Notes: a model not told the origin generated them from the sequence alone. A stretch of 64,000 nucleotides of DNA from a bacterium (GCA_016124195.1 WGOE01000004.1:1-64000); one strand, 5' to 3'. Positions 27,272 to 36,792 are shown, numbered from the stretch's first letter. A program made the numbers and translations.

Positions 27272-29827
27272 GTGCTCAGGTTGTTCGTATCATTCTTCGG
27301 GGCCATCTTTTCGATGGTCACGCTGGGTCTGTTTTTCGCCGCCCTCACGGTTGGCGGCATTTTCTACATGTATTCGCGCGACTTGCCGAGCCATGAGAGC
27401 CTGGCGCAATATGCCCCGCCGACCATCAGCCGGATCTATTCGGCCGAAGGGCAGCTGATGGACGAATTCGCCACAGAGCGGCGGTTGTTCGTGCCGGTGG
27501 GCGACATTCCCGACCTGGTGAAGGACGCGTTCATTTCGGCCGAGGACAAGAATTTCTACACCCATCCCGGCTATGACATGCGCGGCATGCTGGCGGCGGG
27601 GATCGAGGCCATCCGCACGCGCGGGGCCACGGCGCGCGGCGCTTCGACCATCACCCAGCAGGTGACCAAGAACTTCCTTCTGTCGGGCGACCGCACCATC
27701 GCGCGCAAGATCAAGGAGATCATCCTTGCCACGCGGCTCGAACAGACGCTGTCCAAGGACCGCATCCTGGAACTTTATCTCAACGAGATTTTCCTTGGCC
27801 AGAACAGCTATGGCGTGGCCGCCGCGGCCCAGACCTATTTTGCCAAGACGCTGAACGAGCTGACCCCGGCCGAAGCCGCTACTCTGGCCGCCCTGCCCAA
27901 GGAGCCGTCGAACCTGAACCCGGTGCGCAACAAGGCCAGACTCATCGATCGCCGCAACTATGTGCTGACCCAGATGGAGCAGAACGGCTATCTTGACATG
28001 GCGACGGGCGAGGCGGCCAAGGCCTCGGACCTCAAGAGCGTGCAGGCCGGCGACATTCCGGCCAGCCGCGATGCGCTGCCGCCGCGCGATTATTTCACCG
28101 ACGAGATCCGCCGTCAGCTTTCGGGCACTTTCGGCGAGAATGAGTTCTTCTCTGGCGGCCTGTCGATCCGGGCCACCGAGGACCCGGACATGCAGAAGCT
28201 GGCCGCCAAGGCGCTGCGCGACGGGCTGGAGAATTACGACCGCGGGCAGGGGGTCTGGCGCGGCACCGGCAAGACCCTTCCGCCGGAAAGCCTGGTGGGC
28301 GACGCCTGGCGCGCGGCCTTGGCCGATGTGCAGCATCTGCCGCGCGATGTGGATGGCTGGTATGCCGGCGTCGTCCTTTCGGTCAGCGACAAGGCGGCGA
28401 CGGTGGGTGTCGAGGGGCAGGATGCCACGGTCGAGATCCCGGCCCGCGACGTCACATGGGCGCGCAAGCGCAAGCCCGATGGCAGCCTTGGGCCCAAGGC
28501 CAAGGTGCCGGGCGATCTGGTCAGTCCGGGCGATGTCGTCATGGTCACGCAGATCCTGGGCAAGGATGGCAACCTTGACCGCTGGTCGCTGCGCCAGGTG
28601 CCCGAGGTGCAGGGCGGTTTCGTGGCGATGGACGTGAACACCGGCCGCGTGATGGCGATGCAGGGCGGCTTCTCGTATGAGGATTCGGTCTTCAACCGGG
28701 CGACGCAGGCGGCGCGCCAGCCGGGGTCGAGCTTCAAGCCCTTCGTCTATGCCGCAGCGCTCGATTCAGGTTTCACGCCGGCCACGCTGGTGGTGGACGC
28801 GCCGATCACGGTGAACACGCCCCAGGGTCTCTGGACGCCGAAGAATAGTGAAAACAAATACTACGGCATCGTGCCGATGCGCATCGGGATCGAGCAAAGC
28901 CGCAACCTGATGACGATCCGGATCGCGCAGGACATCGGCATGGACACGGTGGCGGGTTATGCCGAAAAGTTCGGCGCTTATGACCATTTGCAACCCTTGC
29001 TCGCCAATGCGCTGGGGTCGCAGGAGACGACTCTGTTCAAGATGACGGCGGCCTATGCCATGTTCGCCAATGGCGGCGAGCGGGTCGAGCCGACGCTGGT
29101 CGACCGTGTGCAGGACCGCTATGGCAAGACGATCTACCGCCACGATGCGCGCAGCTGCACCGACTGCAATGCCGACAGCCTGCCGCAGGGCATGGGTCTG
29201 GACATCGTGAGCAACCGCGAAAGGGTGATGAATGCGATCACCGCCTATCAGCTGACCTCGATGATGCAGGGCGTGATCATTCGTGGCACGGCGACCGGGG
29301 TTCACTTGCCGGTGCCGGTGGCGGGCAAGACCGGCACGACGAACGATGCCAAGGACGTGTGGTTCATCGGCTTCACCTCGAACACGGTGGCAGGTTGCTA
29401 CATGGGGTTTGACACGCCGCGTTCGATGGGGCCGGGGGCTTTTGGCGGCACGCTCTGCGTGCCGATATTTCAGGCCTTCATGAAGGAAGCGGTCAAGCGG
29501 TTCGGGGGCACGGATTTCAAGGTGCCGCCGGGCGGGCATTTCATCAACATCGACCGCTATTCCGGCGCGCAGCTGCCCGATGGCGCCTCGGGTCCCAATG
29601 TGCAGGCCGAATATTTCCGCGATGGCCAGGTGCCGGTCTTCGGTCTTGGCGCGCTGGTGGACGGCGGCTTCGGGATGGGGCAGGACCTGCCGCTGTTCGC
29701 GGCCGGCGAGACGGATCAGACCGATCTTTCCAGCCAGTCCGAGACCATCACCAATGGCAATGGCGAAACCTCGACCGTGCAGAAGAAGGCCAAGTTCGGC
29801 AGCACCAGTTCGGGTGGCCTTTACTGA
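27272..29827 (+). CDS. mrcA: Penicillin-binding protein 1A (bifunctional)
   Basis: Class A penicillin-binding protein of 851 residues, combining peptidoglycan glycosyltransferase and transpeptidase. It has an N-terminal membrane anchor (about 5-33), a GT51 domain with catalytic Glu91 in SAEDKNFYTHPG and the ASTITQQVTKNF box, a PBP1A-type OB insert (about 340-440), then a transpeptidase domain with the SSFKPF active-site serine near residue 487 and the KTGTTN box. A C-terminal tail rich in Q, T and S follows. It starts with GTG after AAGGGGG. It lies downstream of amiC and upstream of prfB. Confidence 0.95.
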   Translation: MLRLFVSFFGAIFSMVTLGLFFAALTVGGIFYMYSRDLPSHESLAQYAPPTISRIYSAEGQLMDEFATERRLFVPVGDIPDLVKDAFISAEDKNFYTHPGYDMRGMLAAGIEAIRTRGATARGASTITQQVTKNFLLSGDRTIARKIKEIILATRLEQTLSKDRILELYLNEIFLGQNSYGVAAAAQTYFAKTLNELTPAEAATLAALPKEPSNLNPVRNKARLIDRRNYVLTQMEQNGYLDMATGEAAKASDLKSVQAGDIPASRDALPPRDYFTDEIRRQLSGTFGENEFFSGGLSIRATEDPDMQKLAAKALRDGLENYDRGQGVWRGTGKTLPPESLVGDAWRAALADVQHLPRDVDGWYAGVVLSVSDKAATVGVEGQDATVEIPARDVTWARKRKPDGSLGPKAKVPGDLVSPGDVVMVTQILGKDGNLDRWSLRQVPEVQGGFVAMDVNTGRVMAMQGGFSYEDSVFNRATQAARQPGSSFKPFVYAAALDSGFTPATLVVDAPITVNTPQGLWTPKNSENKYYGIVPMRIGIEQSRNLMTIRIAQDIGMDTVAGYAEKFGAYDHLQPLLANALGSQETTLFKMTAAYAMFANGGERVEPTLVDRVQDRYGKTIYRHDARSCTDCNADSLPQGMGLDIVSNRERVMNAITAYQLTSMMQGVIIRGTATGVHLPVPVAGKTGTTNDAKDVWFIGFTSNTVAGCYMGFDTPRSMGPGAFGGTLCVPIFQAFMKEAVKRFGGTDFKVPPGGHFINIDRYSGAQLPDGASGPNVQAEYFRDGQVPVFGLGALVDGGFGMGQDLPLFAAGETDQTDLSSQSETITNGNGETSTVQKKAKFGSTSSGGLY

Positions 29828-29857
29828 CCCCTTGGTGCCGACCCCAGCCTTGGCCAA

Positions 29858-29884
29858 GATGGGCATTATTGCCCATCCTACCTT
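29858..29884 (+). repeat. Palindromic intergenic repeat family 2, copy A
   Basis: The hairpin GATGGGCA-TTAT-TGCCCATC is followed by CTACCTT, in the gap between PBP1A and prfB. A diverged copy with the same flanking CCTACCT lies at 53339-53363. It may terminate the PBP1A message. Confidence 0.6.
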
Positions 29885-29953
29885 GTCCCCAGCGTGGTCT
29901 GCCGTTACATCCCGCCCTCAATCCGCCCAAGCCCATCGAAAGGGAAGACCTCC

Positions 29954-31081
29954 ATGCGCGCCGAAACCCAGAACCATGTTGATGCGATCCGAAAGTCGCT
30001 CAATCTTTTGGGGCAGCGGATGGATGTGGAAACCGCGCCGCACCGGATGGAAGAGTTCAACGCCATGATCGAGGCGCCCGATCTGTGGAACGATCCGGCC
30101 AAGGCACAGAAGCTGATGCGCGAACGGCAGGCTCTGATTGACGCGCAATCGACCTATGCGATGATCGACAGCGGTTTGCGCGACAATGTCGAGCTGATCG
30201 AACTGGGCGAGGCGGAGGGCGATGCCGAGATCGTCTCGGAGGCCGAGGCCGCGCTGAAGGCGCTGGTCGATCTGGCCGCCCAGAAGGAACTGGAGGCTTT
30301 GCTGGACGGCGAGGCCGATGGCAACGACACCTTCCTTGAGATCAACGCCGGCGCTGGCGGCACGGAAAGCTGCGACTGGGCCAGCATGCTGGCCCGGATG
30401 TATGTGCGATGGGCCGAAAAGAAGGGCTATACGGTCGAGATGCAGTCCGAAACCCCGGGCGAAGAGGCGGGCATCCGGTCGGTCAGCTACAAGATCAGCG
30501 GCAAGAACGCCTATGGCTGGCTGAAGTCGGAGGCCGGGGTGCATCGTCTTGTGCGGATCAGCCCCTACGATTCGGCGGCGCGGCGCCATACCTCGTTCAG
30601 TTCGGTCTGGGTCTATCCGGTGGTGGACGACAATATCGAGATCGAGGTGCAGGACAAGGACATCCGCATCGACACCTTCCGCTCCTCGGGCGCGGGCGGC
30701 CAGCACGTGAACAAGACCGACTCGGCGGTGCGGATCACGCACTTCCCCTCGGGCATCGTGGTGACCTCCAGCTTGAAATCGCAGCACCAGAACCGTGACA
30801 TCGCCATGCAGGCGCTAAAATCGCGGCTTTACCAGCAGGAACTGGACAAGCGCAACGCGGCGATCCTCGAGGCGCATGAAAGCAAGGGCGAGGCGGGCTG
30901 GGGCAACCAGATCCGGTCTTACGTGTTGCAGCCCTATCAGATGGTCAAGGACCTGCGCACCGGGGTCGAAACCTCGGACACGCAGGGCGTGCTGGACGGC
31001 GATCTGGACCGGTTCATGGCGGCAACACTGGCCAAGGACGTCTCGGGCAAGAGCCGCGCCGATGCGATGGGCGAGGACTGA
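29954..31081 (+). CDS. prfB: Peptide chain release factor 2
   Basis: Release factor of 375 residues that reads UGA and UAA stops and triggers peptide release. The catalytic GGQ is in SSGAGGQHVNKTDSAVRI. The stop-codon recognition tripeptide, SPF in E. coli RF2, reads SPY here (LVRISPYDSAARRHTSF), a conservative change. No programmed +1 frameshift is needed: the reading frame is continuous through the region where E. coli prfB has its in-frame UGA, so autoregulation by frameshift is absent. ATG 29954 follows GAAGACC; an upstream in-frame start at 29894 is unlikely. Confidence 0.95.
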   Translation: MRAETQNHVDAIRKSLNLLGQRMDVETAPHRMEEFNAMIEAPDLWNDPAKAQKLMRERQALIDAQSTYAMIDSGLRDNVELIELGEAEGDAEIVSEAEAALKALVDLAAQKELEALLDGEADGNDTFLEINAGAGGTESCDWASMLARMYVRWAEKKGYTVEMQSETPGEEAGIRSVSYKISGKNAYGWLKSEAGVHRLVRISPYDSAARRHTSFSSVWVYPVVDDNIEIEVQDKDIRIDTFRSSGAGGQHVNKTDSAVRITHFPSGIVVTSSLKSQHQNRDIAMQALKSRLYQQELDKRNAAILEAHESKGEAGWGNQIRSYVLQPYQMVKDLRTGVETSDTQGVLDGDLDRFMAATLAKDVSGKSRADAMGED

Positions 31082-31206
31082 GGCGCCCCGGCGCGGACTT
31101 ACCCCCCGGCAAAATTCGCGCGCAGCCGCAACAGGCCAGTTGCGCATTGGCGTGAAATTCGCTCAGCTTGACATCAGGCGGCACCGGTTTGCCCGGCGGG
31201 CCGGGT

Positions 31207-31240
31207 CGGGGGTTTCACACCCCCGCACCCCCGTGGAGTA
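31207..31240 (+). repeat. Palindromic intergenic repeat family 1, copy 2
   Basis: The hairpin CGGGGGT-TTCAC-ACCCCCG is followed by CACCCCCGTGGAGTA, in the gap between prfB and the DUF2189 gene. Same loop and same downstream block as copy 1, with one outer pair lost. Confidence 0.75.
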
Positions 31241-31303
31241 GTGCGGCAAAGTGCAATCCAGGGCGCGCGGGCCGGCGCGCAGCGGTCTTGGGGAGGGACG
31301 GCT

Positions 31304-32074
31304 ATGGATCTGGTGGAGGAGGGGCCGGCCGAGGTGACGGTCCTGGCGGCGGACTGGTCGGACCTTGGGGTGGCCTTGCGCGAAGGCTGGCGCGATTTTC
31401 GGCGGGCGCCGGCCTATGGGCTGGCCTTTGCGCTGATCTATGTGCTGGGCGGCTGGATGATCTGGGGCGCCCTGACGCTGCGGGGGCAGCTTTGGTGGAC
31501 CATACCCGCATCGGCCGGGTTTCCCATTCTGGGCCCCTTCATCGCCTGCGGCTTTTATGAGACTTCCCGCCGGATCGAGGCGGGCGAGGCTTTGAGCCCC
31601 TCTGCGGTCTTTGGCGTGATCCTGCGCCAAAAGGACCGGCAGATCCCGTCGATGGCGGCGGTGATCGTGGTGTTCTTCCTGTTCTGGAATTTCCTCAGCC
31701 ACATGATATTCGCGCTGTTTCTGGGCACGGCGACGCTGACCAACGTGACCTCGTCGCTGGCCGTCTTCGCCACGCCGGCGGGCGTTGCGATGCTGGCGGT
31801 CGGCACCGCGATCGGGGCGGTCTTTTCGCTGGTGCTGTTCTCGATCTCGGTGGTCAGCCTGCCGCTTCTTTTGGACCGCGAGGTTGATTTCGTCACGGCG
31901 ATGATCACTTCGGTGCGCACCGTGACGGCGGCGCCGGTCGTCATGCTGGTCTGGGGCGGCCTGATCGCTTTGGGCCTCTTCGCCGGGATGGTGCCGGGCT
32001 TCATGGGCCTCTTCTTGGTCTTGCCGCTCTTCGGCCATGCGACATGGCATCTCTACCGCAGGCTTATCGCCTGA
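31304..32074 (+). CDS. DUF2189 family integral membrane protein
   Basis: Membrane protein of 256 residues with about six hydrophobic segments (for example LAFALIYVLGGWMIWGAL and MAAVIVVFFLFWNFLSHMIF). The N-terminal LREGWRDFRRAPAYGLAFALIYVL and the middle PFIACGFYETSRRIEAGE segment match the DUF2189 pattern. Members were once suggested to resemble cytochrome-c-oxidase-linked proteins, but no function is established. A strong GGGAGGG site precedes ATG 31304. Its 3' end overlaps that of the convergent transporter gene by 11 bases. Confidence 0.82.
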   Translation: MDLVEEGPAEVTVLAADWSDLGVALREGWRDFRRAPAYGLAFALIYVLGGWMIWGALTLRGQLWWTIPASAGFPILGPFIACGFYETSRRIEAGEALSPSAVFGVILRQKDRQIPSMAAVIVVFFLFWNFLSHMIFALFLGTATLTNVTSSLAVFATPAGVAMLAVGTAIGAVFSLVLFSISVVSLPLLLDREVDFVTAMITSVRTVTAAPVVMLVWGGLIALGLFAGMVPGFMGLFLVLPLFGHATWHLYRRLIA

Positions 32075-33476
32075 TCAGCCCGAAGGCCGAGACGAGCGCC
32101 GCCGCCAGCGCCATGACAGCCGATGTGGCGGCGATATGGGCGAAGGCGAGGCTGGTGGCCGCCTGATGCGCGGCAGAGCCGTCGGGCAGGGCAAAGCCCG
32201 GCATCTCGGCCGAGACCGGCCCGTAGGACAGGAAGGCGATTCGCCCCATCAGCGCCACGGCGATCAGGCCGGCCGCGCGGGCAGTCGCGTTGTTGATGCC
32301 GGAAGCGGCGCCCTGGTCAGCCTCGGGCGCATGGGCCATGGCGGCGGCGGTCAGGGGCGCCACCAGCAGGGCCAGACCCACCGCGGTGATCAGGCTGAAG
32401 GGCAGGATCTGATGCCAGAACTGGCCTTGCGGCGCAAAGCAGGCGATGCCGGCATAGGCCACAGCGACCAGCAGGCTGCCGATCGCCATGGGCCAGCCCG
32501 GCCCCACGCGGTCCGCCAGCCGCCCTGCGCGCGCGGAAAAGCTGGCGATCAGGATCGAGGTCGGCAGGAACATCGCCGTCACGCCAAGGGGCGAGACATG
32601 CCAGGCCGAAATCGCCGTCATCGGCAGGTAGAAGCTGACACCGTTCAGCCCGATGTACAGCAGCAGCGTGGCAAGGTTGGTGGCGCTGAAGCTGCGGTCG
32701 CGAAACAGGCCCAGCCGGATCATCGGGGCGGGCAGGCGGGCCTCGACCAACAGAAAGGCCGCGCCAGCCAGCAGCGCCACACAGGCTGCGGGCAGGGCCA
32801 GGCTGCCATGCTCGGTCAGGGCGGTGGCCATGGCGCCCAGGCCCAGCGTGGCCAGGCCCGCGCCCCAGAGGTCGACCGGTGTCCCCGGCCGGCCCGGGTC
32901 CGGGTTGGCATGGCGCGCCAGCAGCCACAGGGCCGAGACGCCCAAGGGCAGGTTCAGCGCGAAGATGGCGCGCCACGCCTCGCCCCCGCCCAGCGTCAGC
33001 ACCAGTCCGCCCAGAATCGGCCCCCCGGCGGTGGTGGCTGTGGCGGCGGCGGCCCAGAGGCCAAGCGCGCGGCCGCGCCCCTGCGGCCCATAGGCGCGCG
33101 AGACCAGCGTCATCGACCCCGGCACCATGAAGGCCGCCCCCATGCCCTGCAGGGCCCGCGCCGCGATCATCAGGGGCATCGAAGGCGCCATGGCACAAAG
33201 GAGCGAGCTTGTGACAAAGGCCAGAATCCCGCCCTGAAACACCCGCACCACGCCGAAGCGGTCCGACATCGCCCCGCCGACCAGAATGAGCGAGGTCAGC
33301 ACCAGAAGATAGCCGCCCTGCACCCATTCCGCCGCAGCCAGCGTGCCGCCCAGCGAGGCGCGAATTGATGTGAGCGCGATGGCGGTCACCGAACTGTCGA
33401 TGAACCCCATGGCCGAAGCCAGAACGGCAGCCGCAAGCAGATAACCCGGGGTCGTGCGTGTGATCGGTAAAGACAT
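32064..33476 (-). CDS. MFS transporter, DHA2 (EmrB/QacA-like) family
   Basis: Drug:proton antiporter-like protein of 470 residues with about 14 membrane helices. The first helix carries a DHA2-style motif (ASAMGFIDSSVTAIALTSIR) and the 2-3 loop reads GGAMSDRFGVVRVF (MFS motif A). Such proteins usually export drugs or small metabolites; the substrate is unknown. The frame opens at 33506, but the ATG at 33476 is preferred. It overlaps the DUF2189 gene end to end by 11 bases. Confidence 0.87.
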   Translation of the reverse strand: MSLPITRTTPGYLLAAAVLASAMGFIDSSVTAIALTSIRASLGGTLAAAEWVQGGYLLVLTSLILVGGAMSDRFGVVRVFQGGILAFVTSSLLCAMAPSMPLMIAARALQGMGAAFMVPGSMTLVSRAYGPQGRGRALGLWAAAATATTAGGPILGGLVLTLGGGEAWRAIFALNLPLGVSALWLLARHANPDPGRPGTPVDLWGAGLATLGLGAMATALTEHGSLALPAACVALLAGAAFLLVEARLPAPMIRLGLFRDRSFSATNLATLLLYIGLNGVSFYLPMTAISAWHVSPLGVTAMFLPTSILIASFSARAGRLADRVGPGWPMAIGSLLVAVAYAGIACFAPQGQFWHQILPFSLITAVGLALLVAPLTAAAMAHAPEADQGAASGINNATARAAGLIAVALMGRIAFLSYGPVSAEMPGFALPDGSAAHQAATSLAFAHIAATSAVMALAAALVSAFGLIRR

Positions 33477-33588
33477 GGCGCCAGCTTTGGCCGAAGCCCG
33501 CGCCAAGGTCTAGGTCTTGCCCGACATCCAGCGCTTCGGTTTCGCCGCAATGGGACCGGCTGCCATGCGAACTTGTGGCCGACGGCGG

Positions 33589-33912
33589 TCAGGTCCTGCG
33601 CTTGCCGCGCTTGGCCGCATCGGGCGGCAAGGTGCGGTTGAAGGCAAGGGCAAGGTCGATCCACGGGGCAAGGTCGGAAGGGGCCTCGACCAGAACCCAG
33701 CCCTTCATCACTTGCTCGCCCATGGTCATCTGCCTCGCGCCCATCGCCAGAGCCTGTGCCGTGCCCTCAGGCCCAACCCGCACGATCAGACCCGTTGTAC
33801 GATGCGTGCCGATTACCAGATTGCCGTTCAGCATGAAGCAGGTGCCGCCGAACATCCGCCGCACCTCGGCCCCGTGCGGCTGCATCAGCAGGGTCAGGCT
33901 GTCCAGCAGCAT
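33589..33912 (-). CDS. TfoX N-terminal domain protein
   Basis: Small cytoplasmic protein of 107 residues with the TfoX/Sxy N-terminal fold: VRRMFGGTCFMLNGNLVIG, then GLIVRVGPE and QVMKGWVLV. In gammaproteobacteria full TfoX acts in competence control; single-domain proteins like this one are widespread and their role is not known. It has a GGGAGCC site before ATG 33912. It lies between the bactofilin gene and the DHA2 gene on the same strand. Confidence 0.86.
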   Translation of the reverse strand: MLLDSLTLLMQPHGAEVRRMFGGTCFMLNGNLVIGTHRTTGLIVRVGPEGTAQALAMGARQMTMGEQVMKGWVLVEAPSDLAPWIDLALAFNRTLPPDAAKRGKRRT

Positions 33913-33975
33913 GGCAGGCTCCCATAACAAAACGGGCACCGGTTTCCCGATGCCCGCCCGGTCAAGCCCAAAGGC

Positions 33976-34473
33976 TCAGACGGTTTCCGGATTGCCCGCC
34001 ATCGGCGGCGGCAAGGCGGTGCGGCCATTCGCCAGCGGGTCTTCCTGCCGCTGGACCGAACCTTCGAAATGCGCGCCCGATTCGATGGCGATGGTCTTGT
34101 GGATGATGTCGCCCTCGACCCGGGCCGACGAGGTCAGACGGACCTTGAGGCCGCGGACCCGGCCGATCACCCGGCCATTGACGACGATGTCATCGGCGAC
34201 GATCTCGCCCCGGATCGTGGCGCTTTCGCCCACGGTCAACAGATGGGCGCGAATGTCGCCCTCGACCGTGCCTTCGACCTGAATGTCGCCGGAGGTCTTC
34301 ATGTTGCCCACGATCGTCAGGTCTGCAGACAGAATCGAGGGGCCCGACTTGCCCTTGGGGGCCGTCGGCGTGTAGTCCATCGTCGTTTTGGTCACAGGGG
34401 CCTCCGGCGCCTTTGGTTTGTCGCCCTCGCCCGCCTTGGGACCGGGTTCGTTTATGCGGCTCTTAGAAAACAT
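33976..34473 (-). CDS. bacA: Bactofilin
   Basis: Cytoskeletal protein of 165 residues that polymerises without nucleotide. A disordered, charged N-terminus (about 1-45) precedes the DUF583 beta-helix, seen as repeated short strands: LTIVGNMKTSGDIQVEGTVE, GDIRA, ATIRGEIVADDIVVNGRVIG, ARVEGDIIHKTIAIESGAHF, with a proline-rich tail. Bactofilins localise wall enzymes; here the gene overlaps the end of an M23 peptidase gene by 11 bases, the same partnership known from Helicobacter (CcmA/Csd1) and other bacteria, which supports a role in cell shape. Confidence 0.93.
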   Translation of the reverse strand: MFSKSRINEPGPKAGEGDKPKAPEAPVTKTTMDYTPTAPKGKSGPSILSADLTIVGNMKTSGDIQVEGTVEGDIRAHLLTVGESATIRGEIVADDIVVNGRVIGRVRGLKVRLTSSARVEGDIIHKTIAIESGAHFEGSVQRQEDPLANGRTALPPPMAGNPETV

Positions 34474-35803
34474 CTTTCGCTGCCCTTATGAAGGTCATCG
34501 GATTTACGGCGGTGCCGCTGAGGCGGACCTCGTAGTGAAGGTGAGTGCCAGTAGACCGGCCTGAATTGCCCATATCACCGATTTTTTCGCCACGCGATAC
34601 CTTTTGACCGACATTCACTTCGATCTGCGACAAGTGGCCGTAGCGCGTTTCGATGCCGAAGGCATGGGTGATCTTGATCAGGCGTCCATAGCCCGATTCC
34701 CAGCCGGCATAGGTGACGGTTCCGTCGGCCGTCGCATAGACCGAAGAGCCGTAGTCGCCGGCCATATCCTGGCCCTCATGCATGCGGTTGGACCCGTTGA
34801 TCGGATCGCCGCGCACGCCAAAGCCCGAGGTATAGCGGAAGGTCGTGCGCAGGGGCAGGCCAAGCGGCACCTTGAAGGCGGCGATCCGGTAGAGGTTCAG
34901 CGTATCCAGCCCCTGCAGGATCGCGTTGGCCCGCGTCTCGTCCGGGCTGCCGGACAGGCCCATGGTCGAAAAGGAAATCGGCGACAGCGGGCCGCCCTGA
35001 CCCGAATAGCCGGATTTGACGGCAGAGATCAGGTCGTCCGGGTTCAGGCCCGCCGCCTTGAACATCTTCTGAAGGGGTTCGACAGAGACGGTCAATGCGT
35101 CTTCGAGCTTGCCGAAGATGACGGCGTTGCGCGCCTCGAGCTCGGCCTTCTGTTTGGCCACGGCGGCGGTGCGCGCCTCCTGGGCGGCAACATCGGCTTC
35201 CTTGCTGTCCCGGTCGCGGGCGGTGTCGGTCAGGGCCTTGGCCATGATGTCGAGGGTCGCCGCGACATCCTGGGCCTGGCCCATGTCGGTATGGGTGGTG
35301 CCTGGGAGCTGGTTCAGCGCCACACGCGCCTGCGCCACTTCGGCGCGCGCGTCGTCGCGTTCGCGGATCGTGCGGCGCAGGGTGTTCTGGATCACGTCGA
35401 TGCCGGTCTCAAGTTCGCGCAGCCGGGTTTCCGAGGCCAGCAGCCGCTCCTGCATGGCCGAGACCTGACCCAGCGCCAGGTTGAAGCGCTGCTGGGCGCT
35501 GGCCGCTTCGGCCACGCGCAGGTCACGGTCGTCCGACAGGGCATTGAGGCGCTGTTCGAAGAGGGCGGTCTGGCGCTGCACCTGTTCGCGCGAGGAGCCG
35601 GAGTTGATGAAGTCCATCAGCAGGACGGCCGTGGCAAAAAGCGTCCAGGCCACCGCCAGCACGCCGACCGTGGCGCTGATGGCCTGGGTCATGGGGCGCA
35701 GGCGCACAAAGCGCGTCGTGGTGTCCGACTTCAGGAACATCCTCTGTTCCGGGAACCACGGTTCCAGCCAGAGGTTGATGCGGTAGCCAAGCCTTGTGAT
35801 CAC
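34463..35803 (-). CDS. M23 family peptidoglycan endopeptidase with coiled coil
   Basis: Inner-membrane-anchored metallopeptidase of about 446 residues. It has a short cytoplasmic N-terminus, one membrane helix (ISATVGVLAVAWTLFATAVLLM), a long coiled coil (about 75-225) and a C-terminal LytM domain with zinc ligands in HEGQDMAG and HLHYEVR plus GHLSQIEVNVGQKV. It probably cleaves cross-links in the wall, positioned by the bactofilin encoded next. The start is uncertain: GTG 35803 gives ITRLGYRINLWLEPWFPEQR, which fits family members as I recall them; ATG 35740 is an alternative. Confidence 0.9.
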   Translation of the reverse strand: MITRLGYRINLWLEPWFPEQRMFLKSDTTTRFVRLRPMTQAISATVGVLAVAWTLFATAVLLMDFINSGSSREQVQRQTALFEQRLNALSDDRDLRVAEAASAQQRFNLALGQVSAMQERLLASETRLRELETGIDVIQNTLRRTIRERDDARAEVAQARVALNQLPGTTHTDMGQAQDVAATLDIMAKALTDTARDRDSKEADVAAQEARTAAVAKQKAELEARNAVIFGKLEDALTVSVEPLQKMFKAAGLNPDDLISAVKSGYSGQGGPLSPISFSTMGLSGSPDETRANAILQGLDTLNLYRIAAFKVPLGLPLRTTFRYTSGFGVRGDPINGSNRMHEGQDMAGDYGSSVYATADGTVTYAGWESGYGRLIKITHAFGIETRYGHLSQIEVNVGQKVSRGEKIGDMGNSGRSTGTHLHYEVRLSGTAVNPMTFIRAAKDVF

Positions 35804-35961
35804 GTGCGGTCCGTTCTGACTTTGTCGCGCCCAGGACCTGCCGGACTGGTCGCCCGGTCTCCCCCTGCCATGAGCGGCGTCTTGGCTGATTAGCCAGCGC
35901 AGGCAGGGCTCGCAACCGCTTTGCCCCGAAGGCATGCGGCGCTTGCGGGAATCCGCCGTTC

Positions 35962-36792
35962 TCAGCCCGGCGGCGCGCCTATCTGCCCCTCGGCCAGCGG
36001 CCAGTAGAAGTCGGGTGGTATCCCCGCCTCGGCCCGCTTTTCCTCGTTGAAGGGCGGCTTCAGCGCGCCGTGGAAATAGCGCCGGACAAGGTCGTGAAAG
36101 GCTGCCTTGGGGTCAAGGTTGTCGCGCCCGCAAAGCCAGTTGAACCATTTCGAGCCATAGGCGACATGCGCCACCTCCTCGGCATAGATCACCTGCAGCG
36201 CCTCCAGCGCCTGCGTCGCACCAGCCTTGGCAAAGAGATCGATCATCTGCGGCGAGACATCCAGCCCGCGCGCCTCCAGCACCATGGGCACCACGGCCAG
36301 CCGTCCCAGAAAATCGTCCGCCGTATCCTCGGCGGCGCGCCACATCCCGGCATGGGCGGGCAGGGCGCCGTAATGGCTGTCCAGCGCCTCCAGACAGTCG
36401 CAGATCAGTCCGAAATGCTTGGCTTCGTCATCGGCGGCCTTCACCCAGTCGTCGTAAAAGCCCATCGGCATCGGCAGATGGCCAAAGCGCGCGATCATGT
36501 CCCAATGCAGATCGACCGCATTCAATTCGATATGGGCCAGGGCGTGCAGCATGGCGACCCGGCCCTGGGCGCTGCCTGGCCTGCGCCGCGGCACATCGCG
36601 CGGTGGCAAGAGATCGGGCTTGTCGGGCCGCGCCGGCTGCAAGGGCGGCGTGGCCGTGCCGATGGGCAAAGCCGCGCCGCGCGCCCTTGCGGCAAACCAT
36701 GTCGCCGCATGGGCCCGCCCGAGCGCCGCCTTGCGCCGCCCGTCCGCCGTCAGCAGGACCTCCATGGCCATCTCGGTCAGCGTTGCGGCCAT
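35962..36792 (-). CDS. DUF455 family ferritin-like protein
   Basis: Protein of 276 residues of the DUF455 group, which has a ferritin-like four-helix fold. Likely metal-binding carboxylates and histidines can be seen in LHALAHIELNAVDLHWDM, AADDEAKHF and VIYAEEVAHVAYG, the ExxH pattern of di-iron proteins. Members are uncharacterised; relatives include tRNA hydroxylases of the MiaE superfamily (inference only). The ATG at 36792 after AAAGGAAAG is chosen over one five codons upstream. Confidence 0.83.
   Translation of the reverse strand: MAATLTEMAMEVLLTADGRRKAALGRAHAATWFAARARGAALPIGTATPPLQPARPDKPDLLPPRDVPRRRPGSAQGRVAMLHALAHIELNAVDLHWDMIARFGHLPMPMGFYDDWVKAADDEAKHFGLICDCLEALDSHYGALPAHAGMWRAAEDTADDFLGRLAVVPMVLEARGLDVSPQMIDLFAKAGATQALEALQVIYAEEVAHVAYGSKWFNWLCGRDNLDPKAAFHDLVRRYFHGALKPPFNEEKRAEAGIPPDFYWPLAEGQIGAPPG

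Noticed and set aside
29954-30040. Programmed frameshift site in prfB
   Set aside because: The frame is open throughout and there is no CUU-UGA-type slippery stop.
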